Source of the DNA: an uncultured Bacteroidales bacterium
GTDB taxonomy: Bacteria; Bacteroidota; Bacteroidia; Bacteroidales; Bacteroidaceae
DNA: 27,943 nt
Assembly (NCBI GenBank): GCA_937995875.1
Contig: CALKIW010000053.1
Coordinates: 1 to 27,943 of the forward strand
Direction: 5' to 3'
Shown here one piece after another: positions 15,644-22,137 of the stretch. Below the pieces are notes generated by a model that did no database searches, was not told the DNA's origin, and worked only from the letters and a program-made list of their open reading frames with translations. Position 1 is the stretch's first letter. Each line of letters begins with the position of its first letter. Both the position numbers and the translations under genes were made by a program.

Positions 15644-16651
15644 ATGAAGATAGGGAATATCGAATTTAGAAATCAGCCGCTCTTCCTCGCTCCGATGGAA
15701 GACGTGACCGACATTGGCTTTCGCAAGCTCTGCAAACGCTTTGGAGCGGACATGATGTACACGGAATTTGTTTCCGCAGAGGCCATCATACGCAACATAA
15801 AATCAACTTTGGACAAGATGGTCATCGATGATGACGAACGTCCCGTAGGCATACAGATTTACGGACGTGACGTGGAGTCTATGGTTGAGGCTGCCAAGAT
15901 TGTAGAGACCGTGAAGCCCGACCTTATCGATATCAATTTTGGCTGTCCGGTGAAGAAAGTTGCGGGCAAGGGAGCCGGAGCCGGAATGTTGAAAAATATC
16001 CCGCTGATGCTCGACATCACACGTGAAGTGGTGAAGGCCGTGAAACTGCCCGTTACGGTCAAGACACGCTTGGGGTGGGACCTGAACAACCTCATCATCA
16101 CCGACTTGGCCGAACAGTTGCAGGATTGCGGCATACAGGCACTCACCATTCACGGCCGTACCCGTTCGCAGATGTACACGGGCGAAGCCGACTGGACACT
16201 CATCGGTGAGGTGAAACGCAATCCGCGCATCCATATTCCCATCATTGGAAACGGCGACATCACCACGCCCGAACAGGCCGAGCAGGCTTTCGAACGCTTC
16301 GGGGTGGATGCCATCATGGTGGGACGGGCATCGTTCGGACGCCCTTGGGTGTTCAAGGAAATGCGCGACTATCTTGATGCCACATCGGGAGCATGTTCGG
16401 AAACGGCTGCGCCGCTGACCATCGACGACAAAATTGATGTGCTGAAAGAGCAGTTGCTCATCAATATGGAGCGCATAGACGAATATCGGGGCATTCTCCA
16501 CACGCGCCGACACTTGGCCTCATCGCCCATTTTCAAGAATATACCCAATTTCCGTCAGACCCGCATCGCCATGCTTCGAGCCAACACTATGGATGAGGTG
16601 ACCGACATTTTAGAAGAATGCCGGTTGGTGCTCAGCAAACATTCTCGGTAA
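15644..16651 (+). CDS. dusB: tRNA-dihydrouridine synthase (DusB-like)
   Basis: Dus enzymes use FMN and NADPH to reduce specific uridines in the tRNA D-loop. I place the start at ATG 15644 (MKIGNIEFRNQPLFLAPMED); an upstream ATG at 15584 would put the promoter inside the gene and adds 20 unfamiliar residues. The 336-residue protein has the APMEDVTD opening, the catalytic cysteine C101 in DINFGCPVKKV, the KTRLGWD strand, TIHGRTRSQMY, and a phosphate-binding GNGDI ... MVGRASFGRPW. The DINFGCPxKK and GRxxFGxPW features resemble DusB, which modifies U17 in E. coli; the exact target here is inferred. It converges on the queD-like gene with a shared hairpin between them. Confidence 0.92.
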   Translation: MKIGNIEFRNQPLFLAPMEDVTDIGFRKLCKRFGADMMYTEFVSAEAIIRNIKSTLDKMVIDDDERPVGIQIYGRDVESMVEAAKIVETVKPDLIDINFGCPVKKVAGKGAGAGMLKNIPLMLDITREVVKAVKLPVTVKTRLGWDLNNLIITDLAEQLQDCGIQALTIHGRTRSQMYTGEADWTLIGEVKRNPRIHIPIIGNGDITTPEQAEQAFERFGVDAIMVGRASFGRPWVFKEMRDYLDATSGACSETAAPLTIDDKIDVLKEQLLINMERIDEYRGILHTRRHLASSPIFKNIPNFRQTRIAMLRANTMDEVTDILEECRLVLSKHSR

Positions 16652-16779
16652 CTTGATGGAAAAGAGCATACTTATGACGTGCCTTCTCAACGTGTTTTTG
16701 AGATCATAAAATTGTTGGATAACCCGATGAAGTTATTGTTCATGCACTCATCATCCGATGATTCGGTAAATACAATATA

Positions 16780-16819
16780 TATAGCCGGTATTCATATGAT
16801 GATATGAACACCGGCTATA
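16780..16819. terminator. Bidirectional terminator between dus and the queD-like gene
   Basis: TATAGCCGGT, an unpaired base, and TTCATAT pair with ATATGAA, an unpaired base, and ACCGGCTATA around a GATG loop. CGTTTT follows on the plus strand, and AT-rich DNA lies on the other side. Placement between convergent genes fits a shared terminator. Confidence 0.85.
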
Positions 16820-16878
16820 CGTTTTACATTTTCACAACAAAATCACTTGATTTGTTGGAAGAACCAGTTATATTTTTC

Positions 16879-17445
16879 TTATTTCTTTCTGTAACCGCAT
16901 TTCGGACATACACCGTCTTCGTTCAGTGCTACGCCACAAAGCGGACAGCGTTCTACGCTCTTGTCCACCTTAAAATCGGCGGTTGCAGCATTGTCGCCAC
17001 TTGTAAACGTGAGTTTAACAATATTCAGCTTGTCTTTTAGCAAGTCGTAAACAATCCTGATCATGCCTTCTACGGTCATCGTCTCTTTCGTTACGACCAA
17101 GCGGGAATCAGGATAGGCCGTGGCCAGCTCTGTCTTGAAAGCCTCGCCCTTCATCTTGTTTTGTGGATGTCCGTTTTTGATTCCTTGTTTCTCATATACA
17201 CCAAGTATGGCAGGAAGCAGTGGGTCATCCTCGCGCAGAATCAAGGCATGGTCGAAGTTTTTCAATACACTCCATGCGGTTTTCTTAATTTCGTTACATG
17301 GATAAACCATGTTTACACCTTTTTCGATGCTGTCTTCCACTTCAATAGTCAATGTTCCTGTGTGACCGTGTAAATACTGTGCTTCGCCTTGGAAGCCATA
17401 GAATCGATGTGCATACTGCAAATCAAAAGTTGTGAAACTTCTCAT
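16879..17445 (-). CDS. QueD/6-pyruvoyl-tetrahydropterin synthase-like protein with C-terminal zinc ribbon
   Basis: The fold is that of the PTPS/QueD family, whose members make 6-carboxytetrahydropterin on the queuosine route or other pterins. The zinc-binding histidines are kept: H13 (AHRF) and H26/H28 (LHGH). FDHALI and TVEG, in place of the usual PTxE, are also seen. The catalytic Cys expected four residues before HGH is absent: that position is Ala22, after Glu21. The 188-residue protein is longer than plain QueD (about 120) because of a middle insertion and a zinc ribbon C167-x2-C170-x9-C180-x2-C183. It lies 6 bases downstream of the Fur-family gene, so the two form an operon. Classical QueD activity is therefore doubtful; a metal-linked or altered-substrate paralogue is possible. 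Confidence 0.85.
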   Translation of the reverse strand: MRSFTTFDLQYAHRFYGFQGEAQYLHGHTGTLTIEVEDSIEKGVNMVYPCNEIKKTAWSVLKNFDHALILREDDPLLPAILGVYEKQGIKNGHPQNKMKGEAFKTELATAYPDSRLVVTKETMTVEGMIRIVYDLLKDKLNIVKLTFTSGDNAATADFKVDKSVERCPLCGVALNEDGVCPKCGYRKK

Positions 17446-17451
17446 AATGTT

Positions 17452-17871
17452 TTACTTTTTAGAATTTAACTTAGAATTATTGATTGTAATTTGTACTTGT
17501 ATATCGTCGATGTTGGTTGTAGTAAAATGATTTTCCTTCAGATATTGCCTTATCATTTCAGTCAGTTTGTCGTCCATGTAGTCTACGATACGCTTTCCCT
17601 CGAACACGTGATGATGCCCTGTTGGTGTTATGTCGTAATACTTTTTTCCCAAGTCTGGATGAAAGACGAGTGACAGCAAATGAGCTTGACAAAAGGAATC
17701 GAGTATGCGATAAATTGTAGAAACCGTTATTGCGCTATCCTTTGCCTGCACATGGTTAATAATCTCCTCTACTGTAGCATGGCGCAGTTCCAGCATAGTC
17801 TCGTATAGGATTTTGCGTTGTAGCGTAACCTTCAGCCCGGCAGCCTTTATTCTATTATTTGTACTTTCCAT
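17452..17871 (-). CDS. Fur-family transcriptional regulator (metal type unclear)
   Basis: The 139-residue protein has the Fur winged-helix domain: LKVTLQRKILYETMLELRHA at 13-32, the recognition helix AITVSTIYRILDSFC at 48-62, and the hinge histidines GHHHVFEG (H86-H88). It lacks both CxxC pairs that hold the structural zinc in many Fur, Zur and PerR proteins; C61 is the only cysteine. It could sense iron, zinc, manganese or peroxide; sequence alone does not decide. It is the first gene of an operon with the queD-like gene. A Fur-box-like palindrome lies about 45 bases upstream of its ATG, suggesting autoregulation. Confidence 0.9.
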   Translation of the reverse strand: MESTNNRIKAAGLKVTLQRKILYETMLELRHATVEEIINHVQAKDSAITVSTIYRILDSFCQAHLLSLVFHPDLGKKYYDITPTGHHHVFEGKRIVDYMDDKLTEMIRQYLKENHFTTTNIDDIQVQITINNSKLNSKK

Positions 17872-17888
17872 ATCTTAATTGTGTAATG

Positions 17889-17896
17889 CAAAAATA
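17889..17896 (-). promoter_or_regulatory. Candidate -7 box of the fur-like/queD-like operon
   Basis: On the minus strand this is TATTTTTG, matching TAnnTTTG, 18 bases upstream of the regulator ATG. A clear TTTG at the right distance is missing (one lies 14 bases upstream), so strength is uncertain. Confidence 0.5.
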
Positions 17897-17914
17897 ATAA
17901 TAATAAATTGCAAA

Positions 17915-17929
17915 TGCGAATTATTATCA
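17915..17929 (-). promoter_or_regulatory. Fur-box-like operator candidate
   Basis: Read on the minus strand this is TGATAATAATTCGCA. Against the 7-1-7 palindrome TGATAATnATTATCA the left half is perfect and the right half matches 5 of 7. It sits 18 bases upstream of the -7 box, where a bound repressor would block the -33 region. The surrounding DNA is AT-rich, which raises the chance of a random match. Confidence 0.45.
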
Positions 17930-18229
17930 ATAAATAAACGTAAAAAATGTTTTTAAACTAAAAAAACAGCTTGTTGCTGGTTTGGTGGACAATAACTAAA
18001 GCGCAATTTTCGATGTATCCATCAAATCCATGATAGTGTGCATCACAAGGAATAAGCAATATCTTTATTTAGAAAAAGAGGAAAATGTATCTGACATTGA
18101 CTGATTTTTTGATGTGCTAAGGCTTGAACGACGCTTAAAATAAAAATAATAAAACAGGCAAACAAGGTCAATTCTGCTAATACGTCGTTGTTATCCTTTG
18201 TCAATCGGAATAAAATAAGTATATTTGAA
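17930..18229. other. Intergenic region between divergent fur-like operon and alcohol dehydrogenase
   Basis: About 300 AT-rich bases lie between the two divergent units. I see no open frame, repeat, tRNA or strong hairpin here beyond the operator and promoter marked on either side. Confidence 0.4.
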
Positions 18230-18237
18230 ACAAATTA
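18230..18237 (+). promoter_or_regulatory. Candidate -7 box of the alcohol dehydrogenase
   Basis: TATATTTG fits TAnnTTTG and lies 31 bases before the ATG. The nearest TTTG upstream (18197-18200) is 29 bases away, longer than usual, so no clear -33 element supports it. Confidence 0.45.
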
Positions 18238-18268
18238 TAGACAACATAAACTAATCATTCTATTCACA

Positions 18269-19450
18269 ATGCAAGATTTTATTTATTATGCTCCTACCGA
18301 GGTTGTGTTCGGTAAGGAAGCTGAAAGTAAGGTGGCAGAATTGGTCACCAAGTATGGCGGAAAGAAAGTATTGGTACACTATGGCGGCAAGAGCGCTAAG
18401 GCTTCGGGGCTGCTTGATGCCATCTGCAAATATCTCAAAGACGGAGGGGTGGACTTTGTTGAACTTGGAGGAGTGGTGCCTAATCCGCGTCTCGGACTCG
18501 TGAAAGAGGGCATCGAACTCGTGAGGCAAGAGCATATAGACTTTATTCTCGCTGTCGGTGGCGGCAGTGTGATCGACTCCGGCAAGGCCATCGCGCTCGG
18601 CGCAAACTATGATGGCGACGTGTGGGACTTCTACGAAGGTGTTGCACAACCCAAATGCTGTCTTCCGATAGCTTCTGTTCTCACCCTGCCCGCAGCCGGA
18701 AGTGAGATGAGTGATGCCACCGTTATCACTAAGGAAGATGGTGAAATCAAGCGCGGTTATTCCAATCCGCTGACACGTCCTAAGTTTGCCATTATGAATC
18801 CCGAACGCACTTATACGCTCCCCGCCTATCAGACGGCAGCCGGTGTAACGGATATGATGATGCATACGATGGAACGATTCTTCTCTCACGACAACGATAT
18901 GACGCTCACGGACAACCTTGCCATCAGTTTGTTGCGCACGATGAAAGAGAGTGTTCACTATGTGTTGAAGAATCCAAACGACTATCAGCATCGGGCACAG
19001 ATTATGTGGGGCGGCAGCGTGGCCCACAACGGACTCACCGGTTGTGGTATTCTCGGCGATTGGGCAACCCATCAGATAGAACACGAACTCAGTGCGATGT
19101 TTGGTGTTACGCATGGTGCCGGTTTGGCTGCTGTATGGCCAAGTTGGGCCCGTTACGTGATGAAGGAAAACATTCAGCGGTTTGTTCAGTTTGCCGTAGA
19201 GGTGTGGGATGTGCCCAACGACTATACCAACCCTGAGGCGACAGCCCTGCGAGGTATTGAGGAAATTGAGAAATTCTACCATTCCATCGGTATGCCCACG
19301 TCGATACAGGAACTCATCGGTCGCAAGGCCACAGAGGAGGAAATTCGGGAAATGGCGCGCAAATGCACGCGTGACCACACCATTACGCACGGTCACTTCA
19401 AGGTTTTGAAGGCCAAAGACATTGAGGAAATCTATCGTATGGCACAATAG
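18269..19450 (+). CDS. Iron-containing alcohol dehydrogenase (YqhD/butanol dehydrogenase type)
   Basis: The enzyme reduces aldehydes to alcohols with NAD(P)H in the cytoplasm, probably for redox balance or aldehyde detoxification. I chose ATG 18269 (MQDFIYYAPTEVVFGKE), which matches the family start; the frame upstream crosses the promoter. The 393-residue protein has the dinucleotide motif GGGSVIDSGKAIA at 97-109. The four iron ligands are D195 and H199 (TDMMMHT), H268 (THQIEH) and H282 (THGAG), spaced as in E. coli YqhD. The AAGSEMSDATVIT loop is also typical. Which cofactor it prefers is not shown. It stands alone: ruvB follows with its own promoter. Confidence 0.93.
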   Translation: MQDFIYYAPTEVVFGKEAESKVAELVTKYGGKKVLVHYGGKSAKASGLLDAICKYLKDGGVDFVELGGVVPNPRLGLVKEGIELVRQEHIDFILAVGGGSVIDSGKAIALGANYDGDVWDFYEGVAQPKCCLPIASVLTLPAAGSEMSDATVITKEDGEIKRGYSNPLTRPKFAIMNPERTYTLPAYQTAAGVTDMMMHTMERFFSHDNDMTLTDNLAISLLRTMKESVHYVLKNPNDYQHRAQIMWGGSVAHNGLTGCGILGDWATHQIEHELSAMFGVTHGAGLAAVWPSWARYVMKENIQRFVQFAVEVWDVPNDYTNPEATALRGIEEIEKFYHSIGMPTSIQELIGRKATEEEIREMARKCTRDHTITHGHFKVLKAKDIEEIYRMAQ

Positions 19451-19653
19451 CCCGACGGCTGGTGGGGCTTTGGAGGTCGGGCAGACTGGTTGCACAGGTC
19501 TGCTCTTGTCCGGAAGGGCGAGCAAGTGAGGGTCTATCCCCAAGCGGTACGACATCTCAACGCCGTCGCCGGAAACCTCCATGGCCTTGCCACTACGACT
19601 TTTGTGGCAACAAAAAATAGCATCATGAAACAGCCTATGTGCAATCTTTTTCA

Positions 19654-19661
19654 TATCTTTG
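19654..19661 (+). promoter_or_regulatory. -7 box of the ruvB promoter
   Basis: TATCTTTG fits TAnnTTTG exactly and is followed by GCA, as in the dus promoter. It lies 17 bases before the ruvB ATG, giving a leader of roughly ten bases. No clean TTTG is seen at the -33 position. Confidence 0.65.
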
Positions 19662-19677
19662 CATCAAAAAGATACGA

Positions 19678-20709
19678 ATGGTAGAAGATTTTGACATCAG
19701 AGACGAGCAAATATCCCCCATTGAGAGGGAATTTGAGAATGCGCTCCGTCCTCTCCACTTCGAAGACTTCAACGGTCAGCAGAAGGTGGTGAAGAATCTG
19801 GAGATATTCGTCGAAGCTGCCAAATATCGTGGTGAGCCGCTTGATCACACCCTGCTCTACGGTCCTCCCGGATTGGGGAAGACCACGTTGAGTAACATCA
19901 TTGCCAACGAATTGGGCGTGGGAATCAAGATAACGTCGGGGCCGGTGCTCGATAAGCCGGGCGATTTGGCCGGCATCCTGACTTCGCTCGAACCCAGCGA
20001 CGTGCTGTTTATCGATGAGATCCATCGTCTCCAACCGGTTGTAGAAGAATACCTCTACTCGGCAATGGAGGATTATCGCATTGATATTATGATAGACAAG
20101 GGGCCATCGGCACGCAGCATACAGATAGACCTCAACCCCTTTACCCTTATCGGAGCCACCACGCGAAGCGGTATGCTCACAGCTCCTTTGCGGGCACGAT
20201 TCGGCATCAATATGCACTTGGAATACTACGATCCGGAAACCTTGAAACGCATCATCAAGCGTTCGGCACAGTTGCTGAAGGTGCCCATCGACGATGATGC
20301 TGCAGCGGAGATTTCGAGACGCAGTAGGGGAACACCTCGTGTTGCCAACGGGTTGTTGCGTCGTGTACGCGATTTTGCCCAAGTGAAGGGGAACGGCACC
20401 ATCACCAACGATATTGCACAACTCTCATTACAATCGCTCAACATCGACCAATACGGGCTTGATGAAATCGACAATAAAATCCTATTGACCATTATTGATA
20501 AGTTTCACGGCGGTCCGGTGGGTGTTTCTACCATAGCCACTGCTATAGGCGAGGATTCCGGAACGGTGGAGGAGGTTTACGAGCCATTCCTCATCATGGA
20601 GGGCTTTATCAAGCGAACGCCACGTGGACGCATGGCTACACGGTTGGCTTACGACCACCTCGGACGCAATCCCTACAACGGAAACGTGATGCAGCAGGAA
20701 CTGTTTTAG
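19678..20709 (+). CDS. ruvB: Holliday junction branch migration helicase RuvB
   Basis: RuvB is the AAA+ motor that, with RuvA, drives branch migration of Holliday junctions. ATG 19678 (MVEDFDIRDEQISPIEREFE) is preferred because the promoter box lies inside any longer frame. The 343-residue protein has ALRPLHFEDFNGQ near the start, Walker A GPPGLGKT at 62-69, Walker B DEIH at 113-116, the sensor region GATTRSG near 159-165, and the arginine-finger segment PLRARFG at 170-176. The C-terminal DNA-binding winged helix contains GGPVGVSTIATAIGEDSGTV and EPFLIMEGFIKRTPRGR. ruvA and ruvC are not in view. Identity is certain. Confidence 0.98.
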   Translation: MVEDFDIRDEQISPIEREFENALRPLHFEDFNGQQKVVKNLEIFVEAAKYRGEPLDHTLLYGPPGLGKTTLSNIIANELGVGIKITSGPVLDKPGDLAGILTSLEPSDVLFIDEIHRLQPVVEEYLYSAMEDYRIDIMIDKGPSARSIQIDLNPFTLIGATTRSGMLTAPLRARFGINMHLEYYDPETLKRIIKRSAQLLKVPIDDDAAAEISRRSRGTPRVANGLLRRVRDFAQVKGNGTITNDIAQLSLQSLNIDQYGLDEIDNKILLTIIDKFHGGPVGVSTIATAIGEDSGTVEEVYEPFLIMEGFIKRTPRGRMATRLAYDHLGRNPYNGNVMQQELF

Positions 20710-20732
20710 ACGCCTCGCAATCGTCCTGAAAT

Positions 20733-20809
20733 ACAATATGTACGATAATGTAGCACCCAATGAGAATAAGGTCCGGTTTCCTGCAATCACACTAAAACAC
20801 AATATGTAC
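20733..20809. repeat. Two 11-bp direct repeats ACAATATGTAC upstream of coaD
   Basis: ACAATATGTAC occurs at 20733-20743 and again at 20799-20809, 66 bases apart, in the 189-base gap between ruvB and coaD. Both copies follow a similar AAAnAC or AAATAC run. They could be binding sites or chance; I see no clear TAnnTTTG promoter in the gap. Confidence 0.35.
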
Positions 20810-20898
20810 TCGTTCCGAAATATAGATAAAGACATTCCCGAACAACCTCCTATTTTTAAGGAAGAATGATGAGGACTTAATCGTCAAACAAGCTTACT

Positions 20899-21363
20899 AT
20901 GCAACAACAAGCATCTCTTTCTACAGCTCTCTTTGTCGGCACATTTGACCCCTTTACGATTGGTCATGCCGACATCGTAAGACGGGCACTCCGGCTTATC
21001 GATAGGCTTGTTATCGGGGTTGGGGTTAATCCCGACAAGCACACGATGTTTTCTTCGGAGGAGCGTGTTGAAGCCATTCGAGAGCTTTATGCGGATGAGC
21101 CGAGAGTATCAGTAGAGGCATACAGTGATCTCGCTATAGATCTCGCCCGACGCACGGGAGCGCAATTCTTTGTACGTGGTGTGCGTTCGGTGAAGGATTT
21201 TGAGTATGAACGCGACCAAGCCGAATACAACAAGCGATTGGGAAACGTAGAAACTCTTTTGCTCTATGCTGACCCCACACTCACTGCAGTTTCTTCCAGC
21301 GCCTATCGGCAACTTGTTTATTTCCACAAAGACGCATCATGGATGCTGCCTCAAAAGCAATGA
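20899..21363 (+). CDS. coaD: Phosphopantetheine adenylyltransferase CoaD
   Basis: CoaD transfers AMP from ATP to 4'-phosphopantetheine, the penultimate step of coenzyme A synthesis. The 154-residue protein shows the nucleotidyltransferase signature GTFDPFTIGH with T20-x-G-H23. It also has the VRGVRSVKDFEYE segment and the C-terminal VSSSAYRQLV, which matches the ISSS-type ATP-contact motif. Length and start (MQQQASLSTALFVGTFDPFT) are normal. The convergent genes beyond ybeY are an S41 protease and parE; I recall that in some Bacteroidales coaD sits together with these, but cannot confirm it here. Confidence 0.97.
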   Translation: MQQQASLSTALFVGTFDPFTIGHADIVRRALRLIDRLVIGVGVNPDKHTMFSSEERVEAIRELYADEPRVSVEAYSDLAIDLARRTGAQFFVRGVRSVKDFEYERDQAEYNKRLGNVETLLLYADPTLTAVSSSAYRQLVYFHKDASWMLPQKQ

Positions 21364-21419
21364 AAGACGGGAAATAGGCGCAGGAATGTGAGGCAGAATG
21401 GGACTGAAAAATAATATGT

Positions 21420-21503
21420 GAGGAGGAAAATGAGGTATAAAATCAATCATTTTGAGATACTCCATACATCAATATTGAAAAAGGACGAGGAGGAAAATGA
21501 GGT
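21420..21503 (+). repeat. 17-bp direct repeat containing a Shine-Dalgarno-like core
   Basis: GAGGAGGAAAATGAGGT occurs at 21420-21436 and 21487-21503. The first copy supplies AGGAGG and an ATG to the small frame at 21430-21573. In the second copy the same bases are read in another frame inside it as DEEENEV, so both copies lie in or at the same small ORF. Confidence 0.6.
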
Positions 21504-21573
21504 GTCAAAAACAGATAAAACATTTATCGATTTCCTCTCCGCGCCCGGCTATCAACTAATTATAAATATATGA
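21430..21573 (+). CDS. Candidate 47-aa leader peptide overlapping ybeY
   Basis: The frame starts at ATG 21430, four bases after an AGGAGG (21421-21426), unusual in Bacteroidetes, where such motifs are rare. It runs 47 codons to a TGA at 21571-21573, overlapping the ybeY ATG as ATGA. The peptide (MRYKINHFEILHTSILKKDE at the start, APGYQLIINI at the end) resembles no family I know. An SD motif, uninterrupted frame and ATGA overlap together suggest translational coupling to ybeY. A 48-codon open frame can arise by chance, so this is tentative. Confidence 0.4.
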   Translation: MRYKINHFEILHTSILKKDEEENEVSKTDKTFIDFLSAPGYQLIINI

Positions 21574-22001
21574 TTTCATATCAGGCAGATGGCGTTGAAT
21601 TGCCAAAAATCAAGCATCGGGAAATCACCGCGTGGATCAAGGCAGTGGCCAAGACCTATGGGAGGCGTGTGGGAGACATCGGTTATATGTTTGTTGACGA
21701 TGAAAAGATATTGGAAGTGAACAATCAATATCTTGGTCACGACTATTATACCGACATCATCACTTTTGACTATGACGAGGGAGACATGATCAGTGGCGAC
21801 CTTGTGATCTCGCTTGATACCGTTCGAAGCAATGCCAAATTATTTGGAAAGAACTATGCCGACGAGCTGAACCGAGTCATTATTCATGGCGTTCTCCACC
21901 TCTGTGGCATCAACGACAAAGGTCCCGGCGAACGGGAGATTATGGAAGCTCATGAGGAAAAGGCGTTAGCGCTGCTGAAAGAAATGCGTGCCCAAGATTG
22001 A
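21570..22001 (+). CDS. ybeY: rRNA maturation endoribonuclease YbeY
   Basis: YbeY is a metal-dependent RNase involved in 16S rRNA 3'-end maturation and ribosome quality control. The 143-residue protein has the family strand LEVNNQYLGHDYYTDIITFD, GDLVISLDTV, and the metal motif HGVLHLCGIND. H106 and H110 match two of the three zinc ligands of E. coli YbeY; the third (His124 there) aligns with D116. Asp can bind zinc, and I recall similar substitutions in Bacteroidetes. The gene starts in a four-base overlap with a candidate leader peptide. The assignment itself is secure. Confidence 0.95.
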   Translation: MISYQADGVELPKIKHREITAWIKAVAKTYGRRVGDIGYMFVDDEKILEVNNQYLGHDYYTDIITFDYDEGDMISGDLVISLDTVRSNAKLFGKNYADELNRVIIHGVLHLCGINDKGPGEREIMEAHEEKALALLKEMRAQD

Positions 22002-22012
22002 ATCTTGGCGTC

Positions 22013-22079
22013 AGGGGTAAAAACAGATGCTGCGTGTTGAGGCTTTTCCGGGTACATCAATCCCTTTTTGTTTACCCCT
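22013..22079. terminator. Weak hairpin between convergent ybeY and S41 protease genes
   Basis: AGGGGTAAA (22013-22021) can pair with TTTACCCCT (22071-22079), but the loop is about 49 bases. T-rich DNA follows. The position between convergent genes suits a terminator, yet the long loop makes it uncertain. Confidence 0.35.
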
Positions 22080-22137
22080 TTCTACGCTATTCTTTACTTG
22101 TTTATTTCTTTCACGGCGCGCGTTACAATGATATTTC

